DNA of 15,813 nt from DASYSA01 sp036003885 (GTDB lineage: Bacteria; Acidobacteriota; Blastocatellia; UBA7656): positions 1 through 15,813 of the forward strand of contig DASYSA010000187.1 in the NCBI GenBank assembly GCA_036003885.1, in the 5' to 3' direction. Position numbers and translations under genes: made by a program. Below are positions 1 to 7,636 of the stretch, one piece after another (within the stretch, counting starts at the first letter, position 1; each line of letters starts with the position of its first letter). Below the pieces are notes generated by a model that was not told the DNA's origin, made no database searches, and saw nothing but the letters and a program-made list of their open reading frames with translations.

Positions 1-105
1 ATTTTGGATTACGGACTTCAAGCCTAAAGCAGCTGACTCCAAACCCAGGATCCAACTTCCTCACGTCCCGACAATCCAAAATCCACAAATCTAAATCCAA
101 AATCG
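1..105. repeat. ATTTTGG-type heptanucleotide hairpin repeat (left part cut by window edge)
   Basis: This AT-rich stretch follows the pruA stop codon (TGA at 108-106, one base away). Read on the minus strand it holds tandem 7-mers of the ATTTTGG kind, for example at 72-104. Bases 1-10 (ATTTTGGATT) are complementary to 94-103, so the element is an inverted repeat whose outer arm continues beyond the window. Bases 87-104, read on the minus strand, are an 18-base exact match to 7528-7545 in the second element. Both also carry the core TTGGATCCTGG (minus strand 55-45; plus strand 7565-7575), so they are copies of one repeat family. No reading frame here looks like a gene. A transcript-end role is inference. 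Confidence 0.8.
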
Positions 106-1659
106 TCAGAGCTTTTCGGCAACCGACTTCGCCTGCATGAAGAGCAAGAGATAATCCTGCCCTCCGCCTTTCGAATCGGTGCCGGACATGTTGAACCCAC
201 CGAACGGGTGGGCACCGACCATCGCCCCGGTGCACTTGCGATTCAGATACAGGTTTCCAACGTGGAACTCTCGCCGGGCTTTCTCGAGTCTCAGTCGCTC
301 GCGCGAGTAGACGGCACCGGTCAGGCCGTACTGAGTGTTATTGGCAATGTCAATTGCTTCATCAAAGCTCTTCGCCCTCAAAGCAGCCAACACCGGGCCG
401 AAGATCTCTTCGCGAGATACTCGAGCGGCCGGCTCTACTTCACCTATTACCGTCGGCCTAATGAACCAGCCGGACTGCGACTCGGCAAGCGGCCCGCCAC
501 CGGTCACCAGCTTGCCTTCCCCTTTTCCTATCTGAATATAGTTCGAGATCGATTCGTAGGCGCTCTTACTCGAAACCGGTCCCGTCCAGTTCTCCTGTTC
601 CCGAGTCGGTCCCACTCGAAGTCTGGACGCTCGATCAGCGACTCTACCAACGAGTTCATCGTAGACCTCATCGACTACCACAACCCTCGAGCAGGCCGAG
701 CACTTCTGACCCGAGAACCCGAAGGCCGAGGCGGTCACCCCTTCCGCGGCCGCTTCCAAGTCAGCTGTCTCGTCAACTACGATAGTATCTTTGCCGCCCA
801 TCTCTGCGACTACCCGCTTGATCCACAACTGCCCTTCCGGAGTCCTGGCAGCCAGCTCATTGATGTGAAGCCCGACATCCTTCGAACCTGTGAACGCAAT
901 GAAACGCGTGCGCGGATTGCCGACCAGGTAATCGCCGATCTGGCCGCCGCTCCCCGCCAAATAATTCACGACGCCGGGTGGAAGAGAGGCTTCCTCGAGC
1001 AGTTCGACGAACTTCGCCGCCACAACAGGGCTGTCGCTTGAGGGCTTGAGCACTACGGTGTTGCCTGAAACGATCGAAGCCAGTGTCATGCCGGCCGTGA
1101 TAGCCAACGGGAAATTCCACGGCGGGATCACTACGCCCACTCCAAGAGGCAGATAGAAAAGCTCGTTCTGTTCCCCGGGCATCGGTGTAAGCGGCTGTTC
1201 ATGACTGTAGCGAATCATCTCTCGCGCGTAGAACTCACAAAAGTCTATTGTCTCGGCAACGTCCCCATCTGCTTCCGTCCATGACTTGCCGACTTCGAGA
1301 GTGATCCATGCGCTGAACTCGGCTTTGCGCTTGCGGAGCAGCGAGGCGGCCTTGAGCAGGTATCTGGCGCGGATTTCAGGTGCGACATTCTTCCACTCTT
1401 GCAAAGCGGCGGTTGCTTCCTCAAGGGCCTTATCAGCGAGGTCACCATCGGCTTTGTGGACGAGTCCGACAACTTCCTCATAGTCCGACGGGTTTGGTGA
1501 AGCGAGCAGGTCCCCTGTCTTATATCGCTTGCCTCCAATGATCAGAGGATATTCGCGGCCGAACTGCGATTCGACGTTAGAGATGGCCTCGCGCATTTGT
1601 GCGGCGTTCTGTTCGGTCGAGAAGTCGGTGAAGGGTTCATTATGAAATGGCGGGAGCAT
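106..1659 (-). CDS. pruA: L-glutamate gamma-semialdehyde (1-pyrroline-5-carboxylate) dehydrogenase
   Basis: This aldehyde dehydrogenase of 517 residues oxidises glutamate semialdehyde/P5C to glutamate with NAD+, the second step of proline (and arginine/ornithine) breakdown, in the cytoplasm. The length fits the monofunctional Bacillus RocA/PruA type (about 515 residues), not the PutA fusion. The Rossmann region contains PPWNFPLA (179-186) and FTGSKDVG (256-263). The general base is E286 in AEMGGKD and the nucleophile is C320 in SGQKCSACSR. The C-terminal NLYLNRKCTGAMVGAHPFGG segment is typical of P5C dehydrogenases as opposed to other ALDHs. The start ATG at 1659 has AGGA seven bases upstream. 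No proline dehydrogenase gene lies alongside. A heptamer repeat begins immediately after the stop. The symbol rocA would be equally valid. Confidence 0.95.
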   Translation of the reverse strand: MLPPFHNEPFTDFSTEQNAAQMREAISNVESQFGREYPLIIGGKRYKTGDLLASPNPSDYEEVVGLVHKADGDLADKALEEATAALQEWKNVAPEIRARYLLKAASLLRKRKAEFSAWITLEVGKSWTEADGDVAETIDFCEFYAREMIRYSHEQPLTPMPGEQNELFYLPLGVGVVIPPWNFPLAITAGMTLASIVSGNTVVLKPSSDSPVVAAKFVELLEEASLPPGVVNYLAGSGGQIGDYLVGNPRTRFIAFTGSKDVGLHINELAARTPEGQLWIKRVVAEMGGKDTIVVDETADLEAAAEGVTASAFGFSGQKCSACSRVVVVDEVYDELVGRVADRASRLRVGPTREQENWTGPVSSKSAYESISNYIQIGKGEGKLVTGGGPLAESQSGWFIRPTVIGEVEPAARVSREEIFGPVLAALRAKSFDEAIDIANNTQYGLTGAVYSRERLRLEKARREFHVGNLYLNRKCTGAMVGAHPFGGFNMSGTDSKGGGQDYLLLFMQAKSVAEKL

Positions 1660-1716
1660 GTCTGGGTCCTTTCATCACGTTGTTATTTCTTTGTCTCAGA
1701 GCGAAGAGCCAGAGAA

Positions 1717-1745
1717 AACTTATCAATGACCCTCAGGCGCGTCAA
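1717..1745 (-). promoter_or_regulatory. Candidate sigma70-type promoter of pruA
   Basis: On the minus strand TTGACG (1745-1740) and TAAGTT (1722-1717) are separated by exactly 17 bases. TG sits one base before the -10 hexamer, giving an extended -10. The start of transcription would fall near 1710, leaving a leader of about 50 bases before the ATG at 1659. The -35 matches consensus at five of six positions. The -10 matches at only three, including the first two and the last. Confidence 0.5.
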
Positions 1746-1757
1746 CCATGCGCGCCT
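1735..1757. promoter_or_regulatory. Inverted repeat AGGCGCG-N9-CGCGCCT overlapping the pruA -35 (candidate operator)
   Basis: Bases 1735-1741 and 1751-1757 form a perfect 7-bp inverted repeat with a 9-base spacer. The left half-site and part of the spacer overlap the proposed pruA -35 hexamer (1740-1745), so a bound dimer would block or modulate the promoter. The centre-to-centre distance of the half-sites is 16 bases, which would suit a dimeric regulator. No regulator gene is in the window, and the identity of any binding protein is unknown. Confidence 0.35.
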
Positions 1758-1796
1758 AAAGTCGCCAGAATGTCTCCGTGTTTGCTAAGATTAGCC

Positions 1797-1810
1797 CTGT
1801 AGCCCTACAG
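1797..1810. promoter_or_regulatory. Short palindrome CTGTAG-CC-CTACAG upstream of the S41 peptidase gene
   Basis: A perfect 6-bp inverted repeat with a 2-base centre ends 25 bases before the GTG start at 1836. It could be an operator or a small leader structure. I found no good -35/-10 pair for the plus strand beside it, so its role is open. A short palindrome of this length can also arise by chance. Confidence 0.2.
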
Positions 1811-1835
1811 CTGCTGATCGTGGGAGAGATGAAAC

Positions 1836-3176
1836 GTGAGTATAACAACACTTTGGGTCAGGCGATGCATCGTCGGTCTTATCTTACTTGGTGCAACCGC
1901 TTTGGCGTCGATCCCACGTGTACCAGCCGCAAGCTCTCCATCGAGATTTGCGAACACGCCAACGTCATCCGACTCCCTCTCCGCCAAAGAGCGCATTAAG
2001 GCATTCGAAGAAGTCTGGCGAACCATAGACGAGAAGTACTACGACCCCCGCTTCAACGGTGTGAACTGGCAGGGCATCCGCGATCGATACCGGCCTCTGA
2101 TCGACCGAGTCGATGGCGATGACGAGTTTTACGCATTGCTCAAGCAGATGGTGGGCGAACTCCATGACGCGCATACGCGGTTTCATACGCCACGCGAACG
2201 ACACGAGCGTAAGAAACAACAAACAGTCACGGCAGGCATTGGAATCTTCGAAGTTGAAGGGCATCCCGCTATTGTTGCCGTTGATCCCAATTCACAGGCC
2301 GCCCGCCTGGGCGTCGAAGCCGGTATGATTGTGCGGTCAATCGGGGGCATGCCGGTCGCCGACTGGCTCGCCGCCAACGCGCCCCGTATCGAAGGGTCTT
2401 CTTCAGAACGGGCAACACGACTTCGCCTTTATTACAGGATCATCGACGGCGAGCCCGGGAGCAGTTTCAAGCTGGGATTGGCGCGCGCGGATGGCACTAC
2501 GTTGGAAGTTACGCTCGTTCGACGGATCGTGTCCGAGGCGCCTGCGGCGACCTCGCGACGCCTCGCCTCCGGATTCGGATACATGAAACTGAATGTGTGG
2601 GAGTCGCCGATTCATAAAGAGTTCAAGCGCGGGCTCGAGCGGTTGATGGACACGCCGGGTTTGATAATAGACCTTCGCGGCAATCCGGGCGGCGAAGTGG
2701 ATGAGGTCCTCAAGATCGCCGAGCACTTCTTCTCCAAGCGCGTATCCTTTGGCAAATTCGTCTCCAGGTCCGGCAAGTTGCTGCAGCTGTTCGCTGGCGA
2801 GGACGGCGAGGACGAAGTTTATCGTGGCATGGTTGCGATTTTGGTCAACGAGAGCTCGGGCAGCGGATCGGAGATGTTTGCGGGCGTGCTCCAGGAGAAT
2901 GGCCGCGCAGTGGTTGTTGGCCGCCAGAGCTGCGGCTGCCTGTTGGGAATCGCAAAGTTCAGAGAGGTTGAGGGCGGAGGTGAACTTGCAGTTAGCGAGC
3001 TGGCCTATCTGTCGCCAAAGGGCCGAAAGCTTGAAGGCAAGGGCGTAGTTCCTGATGAACTTGTCGGGCTCACAATTGCCGATCTCCAGCGCCATCGCGA
3101 CGCGGCCCTGGAATCCGCGGAGAATGCCCTCAGAACTCCCACCTTGAAGACGACAACTGTGATGCGTGATCCGTGA
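1836..3176 (+). CDS. Secreted S41 family peptidase (tail-specific/tricorn-core type)
   Basis: This is an S41 serine protease of 446 residues, probably exported. Residues 1-32 look like a signal peptide (basic VRR, then a hydrophobic run IVGLILLGATALA). An N-terminal helical region (50-115) ends in ELHDAHTRF (109-116). A PDZ-like domain follows at about 125-230. The TSPc core contains DLRGNPGG (279-286) and NESSGSGSEMFAG (338-350), with S343 the likely nucleophile. SPKGRKLEGKGVVPD near 393-407 is the usual S41 C-terminal motif. Where CtpA enzymes have the catalytic Lys (GEKTFGKG), this protein reads GRQSCGC (362-368), so a Ser/Lys dyad is not visible. H113 may serve as base, as in tricorn-type members (inference). 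The GTG start at 1836 has GGGAG ten bases upstream. The gene abuts the convergent PIG-L gene. Substrate unknown. Confidence 0.9.
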   Translation: MSITTLWVRRCIVGLILLGATALASIPRVPAASSPSRFANTPTSSDSLSAKERIKAFEEVWRTIDEKYYDPRFNGVNWQGIRDRYRPLIDRVDGDDEFYALLKQMVGELHDAHTRFHTPRERHERKKQQTVTAGIGIFEVEGHPAIVAVDPNSQAARLGVEAGMIVRSIGGMPVADWLAANAPRIEGSSSERATRLRLYYRIIDGEPGSSFKLGLARADGTTLEVTLVRRIVSEAPAATSRRLASGFGYMKLNVWESPIHKEFKRGLERLMDTPGLIIDLRGNPGGEVDEVLKIAEHFFSKRVSFGKFVSRSGKLLQLFAGEDGEDEVYRGMVAILVNESSGSGSEMFAGVLQENGRAVVVGRQSCGCLLGIAKFREVEGGGELAVSELAYLSPKGRKLEGKGVVPDELVGLTIADLQRHRDAALESAENALRTPTLKTTTVMRDP

Positions 3177-5834
3177 TCACTTCTCCCGAGCCTTTGGCAG
3201 GCTCACAAGGTTGGCAATTAACCGGTACGCCCCGGGCACACCCACAGGCAGTTGCCGGAACCACGCAATCCCGGTGTAGACATAGAGTCCTTTGCCATAC
3301 TCCGCTATTAGCTCGCCGCCCTTCTTGTCCTCTTCCCCCGGGTCGTGACTGGCTATCAAAGGTTTGAATCGCGGGTCCCACTCGCTGAAGAAATACGTTC
3401 CGCGCTCCTGCACCCATCCTTCGAAGTCGCGGTCCGTAATCTTATTCGGGAAATTGAAAAGGGCGTGCGACGGGTCGAGAAGAGTTACGACCGCGTTTTC
3501 ATCCGTCACACGATCCGGCGTCCGCTTCATTTTCACCGGGTATGGAGTGAAATTCCCTTCCGCGATCTCGTTCTTGTTGTACTGCACGATCAACGTCCCG
3601 CCCTTGTTGACGTATTCGAGCAGCCGCCCGTTGTTGGCTATGACGTCGGGTCGCACTTCGTAGATTCGAATGCCGGTGACGATGACGTCGTAGACGCTCA
3701 AGTCCCCTGCTGCCAGTTCGCGCGAATCGATCACCTTCACATTGACGCCAAGCCGCTTCAACGCATTCGCGAAATCGTCGCCCGCCCCTTCAATGTAACC
3801 GACTTTCAACCCCGGCACGACCCTGACCTCGATCACCTGAGTCTGAACGAGGGGAGCCCGATAGACGAATCGCGGTTCGGTATGGGGGTAAGAAACAACC
3901 TGATAGCCGGTGTTGTAATCTCGGCCCGCCACCTGTGCAACTGCAGCCGACATCGAAGAGGCCGTTGGACGCTTGAGTCTGAAGCTCAGAGTAGCTCGTT
4001 CGCCTTCCCGCCCCAGTTCAAACCCTGTTTGCGGCGCGCTCACGCCGGACGCCGCCTGCTTCTCGATCTTCACAGTTCCACGTACGGCGGCTTTGGAGTT
4101 GTTAGTCACCGATACATCGACCTCCTGTTCGCTCGAGTCGCCGGAGGCCGGGTAGATCAACAAGGCCGGCGAGACATTTAACGAAACGGCGGGCGCCACC
4201 TTCAAGTCGTGCCTCAACTCGCCCAGGGCTTTGTCGGCAAAGCGATACTGCGCAGGCTGAGTCACCAGGACCTTCTCCTGGGCAAGCTCGAACTCCACCT
4301 GCGCGGCGACGGCCGGAGGCGACAGCGGCTCGATTCCCGTGCCGCCCTTGCCGGGCACGAACATATCCTTGTTGCGAGGATTCTTTAGCCAATATGGCTG
4401 CGTGAACTCCGCATCGGAGGCGACCGTCACTTGAAAGTCTGTCTGTGCGACTAGTCTCCCATCAGTCGCCGAGCTTACGTGCTTTTTCTCAATCACCGAC
4501 CAGCCGGGCGGGACCGACAACGATACTTTGACCGGCGAAGATACGGCATTGGTGTACGCAAAGACGCTCACGTTGAGGGTCTGGCCGGGCACGACAACTT
4601 CGTCATCCGTCAGACAGTCGACTATAGTGCCTTCAACCCGCGCGAGAGCGTCAACGAAATCCTTCTCCTTTTCTTTGAGCAGGAACTCTGTGTCAAATGC
4701 CGCGTCCCCCTTGATCCCCAACGTGGGAAGTAACGCGCGAATAGCTCTCAACCTTTTCAGCCCGCGCGATATGATCGGACTGAGCAGCGAGGTCGAAAAG
4801 GGGTTGTACTTCTCCTTTGCCTCATTAGCCGCGGCCTGGACCTCCGCAAGCTGGGGCTTCAACTTCTCGGCAGCCCCTCCTGCGTACTCTGCAATCCCGG
4901 CGAGGCTGGTGTCGATTCCATCGAAGATGTCTTTCTCTTGTCTGGGCGCTCCCAGCGAACTATCGATGAGCTTGAACCTTGAGAACTGCGGGCCTCGGCG
5001 TTCGACTGTGCCCTGGTCTTGTGTTCGATGCTGGCTGCGGCCTTGCATCGCCACTTCATAGTAACTGCGTCCCAGAAGCGGATCGAACTGGCCGGTGTTG
5101 ATCGAGAGCGTCAGCTCGCTGTTTGTGTTCTGAGATCCATCGCGTGGCTGTGACCGGTCTGATGCACGTGTATAGAGCTTTTTTGCTTTCCAGGGTCTGA
5201 GGCCCTCCGCGATCTGTTCGGGGAAACGCGCGGGGTCGGCTGCGGCACGGTAGGCTTCTGGAGTGAGGAAGCCGGCGGCCTGGTGATGCCCGTGGCCATC
5301 GGTTGGCGTGCCGTTCCATTGAGAGGCGATTACCAGAGGGCGAAAGGTGCGAATAACGCGAACCATGTCTCCGAGCACGGCCTCTCGGTCCCACTTCGCA
5401 AGGGTCTCTTCGCGAGACTTGCTGAAGCCGAAGTCGAAGGCGCGGGTAAAGAATTGAATCGCGCCATCGAGCCTGCGCGCGGCGAGCAGCTCATCAGTCC
5501 GAATGACACCCAGCAGTTCGTACAGCTCTGGGCCCAACAGGTTCTGGCCCCCGTCGCCCCTTGTGAGCGACAGGTAAGCGGTGCGGGCCTGACGTCCCTG
5601 CGCAAGGTACGCCAGCAGTCCGCTGTCTTCATCGTCAGGATGAGCGCCGGTATGAAGCACGCTGGCGACGACGCCCAGTCGGCGGATCGCCTGGCCGAGG
5701 CCGATAGCTCCGCGCGCTTCGGCGGGCGGGGCGTCTCCGGTGACACGGCGAATTGCCGGCAGCCCACCCGTGGCAATGACCGCCAGGATCAGGGTTAATG
5801 TGAGGAGTCTGTTCCTTGAGCGATGAGAGTTCAC
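3177..5834 (-). CDS. Large secreted PIG-L family deacetylase with C-terminal GATase/ThuA-like domain
   Basis: This protein of about 885 residues is a zinc-dependent N-acetyl (amino-sugar-type) deacetylase with extra domains. I chose the GTG at 5834 over an ATG at 5900, which would lie inside the permease gene, because GTG is preceded by a perfect AAGGAGG and opens a clean signal peptide (RNRLLTLTLILAVIATGG). The PIG-L domain has AHPDDE (64-69) and DGHGHHQAAG (178-187), the two metal-binding motifs. The segment with GRSYYEVAMQGRSQH (near 254-268) is typical of this large subfamily. Two Ig-like stretches follow (about 411-535 and 568-658; the first includes VPGQTLNVSVFAYTN). From about residue 676 there is a flavodoxin/GATase-like domain (VGYIEGAGDDFANALKRLGV, then VNKGGTLIVQYN). 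The family is common in Acidobacteriota and Bacteroidota, and its substrate is not established. It probably forms an operon with the upstream permease. Confidence 0.9.
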   Translation of the reverse strand: MNSHRSRNRLLTLTLILAVIATGGLPAIRRVTGDAPPAEARGAIGLGQAIRRLGVVASVLHTGAHPDDEDSGLLAYLAQGRQARTAYLSLTRGDGGQNLLGPELYELLGVIRTDELLAARRLDGAIQFFTRAFDFGFSKSREETLAKWDREAVLGDMVRVIRTFRPLVIASQWNGTPTDGHGHHQAAGFLTPEAYRAAADPARFPEQIAEGLRPWKAKKLYTRASDRSQPRDGSQNTNSELTLSINTGQFDPLLGRSYYEVAMQGRSQHRTQDQGTVERRGPQFSRFKLIDSSLGAPRQEKDIFDGIDTSLAGIAEYAGGAAEKLKPQLAEVQAAANEAKEKYNPFSTSLLSPIISRGLKRLRAIRALLPTLGIKGDAAFDTEFLLKEKEKDFVDALARVEGTIVDCLTDDEVVVPGQTLNVSVFAYTNAVSSPVKVSLSVPPGWSVIEKKHVSSATDGRLVAQTDFQVTVASDAEFTQPYWLKNPRNKDMFVPGKGGTGIEPLSPPAVAAQVEFELAQEKVLVTQPAQYRFADKALGELRHDLKVAPAVSLNVSPALLIYPASGDSSEQEVDVSVTNNSKAAVRGTVKIEKQAASGVSAPQTGFELGREGERATLSFRLKRPTASSMSAAVAQVAGRDYNTGYQVVSYPHTEPRFVYRAPLVQTQVIEVRVVPGLKVGYIEGAGDDFANALKRLGVNVKVIDSRELAAGDLSVYDVIVTGIRIYEVRPDVIANNGRLLEYVNKGGTLIVQYNKNEIAEGNFTPYPVKMKRTPDRVTDENAVVTLLDPSHALFNFPNKITDRDFEGWVQERGTYFFSEWDPRFKPLIASHDPGEEDKKGGELIAEYGKGLYVYTGIAWFRQLPVGVPGAYRLIANLVSLPKAREK

Positions 5835-5839
5835 ATCGG

Positions 5840-5846
5840 CCTCCTT
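5840..5846 (-). promoter_or_regulatory. Strong Shine-Dalgarno (AAGGAGG) setting the PIG-L start
   Basis: On the minus strand AAGGAGG stands five bases before GTG (5834-5832), inside the 20-base gap after the permease stop (TGA 5857-5855). This decides for the GTG start rather than the ATG at 5900, and it shows that the two genes are translated from one message with only a short gap. Confidence 0.85.
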
Positions 5847-5854
5847 GAGAGGTA

Positions 5855-7399
5855 TCACTGTGAGTCGGGTAGAGCTGATGCTGTCTCGCCGAACGGCCAC
5901 TCACGGCGGCGATAAGATCTGATGAAGTAGATCACCAACCCGACTATTATCAGGACGACAGCATACTTGAGCTGTTTTTCAAAGCCATCGCGCTTGAGCA
6001 GAACGAAGATGAAGCCGACCAGGGCAAGCAACGCAGGCAGAGGATACAGCCACATGCGGAACGGGCGAACCATGTCGGGGCGCCGGATCCGCAGCACTAT
6101 GATGCCGACCGTCTGAGCGAGATATTGAACGCAAATTCGAATGACCGCCAGCGCGGCTATAACGTCCGCGAGTCTCAAGAAGCAGAAGAGCGCAGCCACT
6201 GTTCCGAGAATCAGAAGAGATACGTATGGAAAACGATGTTTTGGATGAACCCGCGAAAACACTTTGAAGTAGTTTCCATCGAGCGACGCTGCATATGGCA
6301 CTCGCGAGTAGCCGAGCATCAGAGAAAACACGGAAGCAAAAGCAGTCCACATGATCAGCGCGGTCACGAGATAGCCGGCCCAGTGGCCGTAGAGCCTCTC
6401 CATGAAGACCGAGATCACGAAGCGCCTGGCATCCAGGTTCTCAGGCTTCGCGGTTTCAGCCAACTCTTGCCACGGGATCACTCCCAGGATACTGATATTC
6501 ATCACAATGTAGATCGCTGCCACAGCCAGAATCGAGTAGATTACTGCTCGTGGTATTGTTCGACCCGGGTCCTTCACCTCCGCGCCGAAAAAACAGACAT
6601 TGTAGTATCCCCAATAGTCGTATACCGAAAAGATCATCGCGGCTCCGAGCCCTGAAAAGAACTGCGACGAGAGCTTGAAGGCGTCAGGAGGAAAGTCGAA
6701 GGCCCGCGCCGGGTCGAAATGGGTGATGCCTGCCACAATCACCCACAATACGGTTCCCATCACCCCCACCCACAGCAGCCCGGATAGGCGTCCGATGATT
6801 GTGATCTTTCGGTATAGCAAGATCACGGCGACGACACAGGTGCCGATTGCGACGAAGGTGCCGACAGTCACCAATAAGCTCAGGGAAAGTTGGCCCAGGA
6901 TCGGAATATCAAGGCGCGTTTCTTTAACAAGAAAAGTCCGAGCGAGCGACGGCCAGATATAGCTCGCATAGTTCGACAACCCGATTGCACCGGAAGCCAT
7001 CGAAAGTGGGGCGCTGAAGGTAAGCTGCCAGATGAACAGAAAGGACATCAGCCGACCGAGCTTGTTTGGACCGTAGATCTCTCTAAGATAGCGGTACGAT
7101 CCTCCCGAACCCGGCATGGCGGCGCCAAGTTCCGCCCACACCAGCCCGTCGCAGATGCACAGTACGGCTCCCAGTATCCACCCAATCATCGCCTGGGGCC
7201 CGCCCATCGCAGCAATGATGAGCGGGATGGTGATGAATGGACCGACGCCAATCATATCTATCATGTTTAGCGTCGTCGCACTGGCAAGGCCGACACCTCG
7301 AATCAACTGAGGCGAGTCCTCGGTGCCCAGCCCCTTTTCGCCCGAGTCGAGAGTGGACACCGCTGCATCGCTCTCATTGCTATCGGTTCGCGCCATCAT
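5855..7399 (-). CDS. APC superfamily amino-acid permease
   Basis: This polytopic inner-membrane protein has 514 residues and about 12 hydrophobic segments. It is of the amino acid-polyamine-organocation (APC) family, which takes up amino acids or related compounds by proton symport or exchange. The first membrane helix carries MIDMIGVGPFITIP (about residues 46-59), the APC TM1 glycine-rich unwound motif. WAELGAAMPGSGGSYRYLRE after TM2 is the usual APC loop signature. The N-terminal 35 residues and the tail RSYRRREWPFGETASALPDSQ are hydrophilic, as expected for cytoplasmic ends. The ATG at 7399 has GGAG a few bases upstream and is followed directly by a second ATG. The substrate cannot be read from the sequence. 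The PIG-L gene starts 20 bases after its stop, suggesting that the permease may take up what the secreted deacetylase releases (inference). Confidence 0.92.
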   Translation of the reverse strand: MMARTDSNESDAAVSTLDSGEKGLGTEDSPQLIRGVGLASATTLNMIDMIGVGPFITIPLIIAAMGGPQAMIGWILGAVLCICDGLVWAELGAAMPGSGGSYRYLREIYGPNKLGRLMSFLFIWQLTFSAPLSMASGAIGLSNYASYIWPSLARTFLVKETRLDIPILGQLSLSLLVTVGTFVAIGTCVVAVILLYRKITIIGRLSGLLWVGVMGTVLWVIVAGITHFDPARAFDFPPDAFKLSSQFFSGLGAAMIFSVYDYWGYYNVCFFGAEVKDPGRTIPRAVIYSILAVAAIYIVMNISILGVIPWQELAETAKPENLDARRFVISVFMERLYGHWAGYLVTALIMWTAFASVFSLMLGYSRVPYAASLDGNYFKVFSRVHPKHRFPYVSLLILGTVAALFCFLRLADVIAALAVIRICVQYLAQTVGIIVLRIRRPDMVRPFRMWLYPLPALLALVGFIFVLLKRDGFEKQLKYAVVLIIVGLVIYFIRSYRRREWPFGETASALPDSQ

Positions 7400-7437
7400 C
7401 CGCTCCGTCTTCGAATTGGCCCATTCGCCCTGGGATC

Positions 7438-7465
7438 GTCTGCCTCGGTAGGCAGATTGGCAGAC
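7438..7465. promoter_or_regulatory. Pair of competing hairpins in the leader of the permease gene
   Basis: TCTGCCT (7439-7445) pairs perfectly with AGGCAGA (7450-7456) around a CGGT loop. GTCTGCC (7438-7444) can instead pair with GGCAGAC (7459-7465). The two pairings exclude each other. They lie 39-66 bases before the permease ATG on its own strand. This could be a leader control element, or just a small imperfect repeat. No uridine run or leader peptide was seen. Confidence 0.3.
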
Positions 7466-7506
7466 AGTTTAAACCAAAAGTGAGCGGAGCCGAAAACGGA
7501 ACCAGC

Positions 7507-7636
7507 GATTTTGGATTTTAGATTTTGGATTTTGGATTTAGATTTCGGATTGGAGAGAAATAGTTTGGATCCTGGATCACCTTGGATTTTGGTTTTTGGT
7601 CACGCTCTCGCAATCCAAAATCCAAAATCCAAAATC
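7507..7636. repeat. ATTTTGG-type heptanucleotide hairpin repeat
   Basis: The left arm (from 7507) is a run of 7-mers of the ATTTTGG kind with a TTTTAGA variant. The right arm (7611-7636) carries the complement, CCAAAAT units. Bases 7507-7531 pair with the right arm over 25 positions with one mismatch. The left arm contains more 7-mers than the right. The loop region includes TTGGATCCTGG (7565-7575), also found in the element at the left end of the window, in the opposite orientation relative to the adjoining gene. The right arm ends one base before the stop codon of the pseudopilin gene (TGA 7639-7637), so the element occupies that gene's immediate 3' end. It separates that gene from the permease. 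Confidence 0.88.

Noticed and set aside
208..1041. Plus-strand open frame of 277 codons opposite pruA
   Set aside because: It is antisense to conserved P5C dehydrogenase coding sequence and has no domain-like features, so it is a shadow of the real gene.
2403..3095. Minus-strand open frame of 230 codons opposite the S41 gene
   Set aside because: It lies inside the conserved catalytic core of the S41 peptidase on the other strand; the composition reflects codon bias.
5835..5900. ATG at 5900 as the PIG-L start, giving 907 residues
   Set aside because: It lies within the permease coding region and adds 22 residues before a clean signal peptide; the GTG at 5834 has a perfect AAGGAGG five bases upstream.
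7507..7636. Possible CRISPR array or leader because of regular repeats
   Set aside because: The units are contiguous 7-mers without spacers, arranged as an inverted pair, and no cas gene is in the window.
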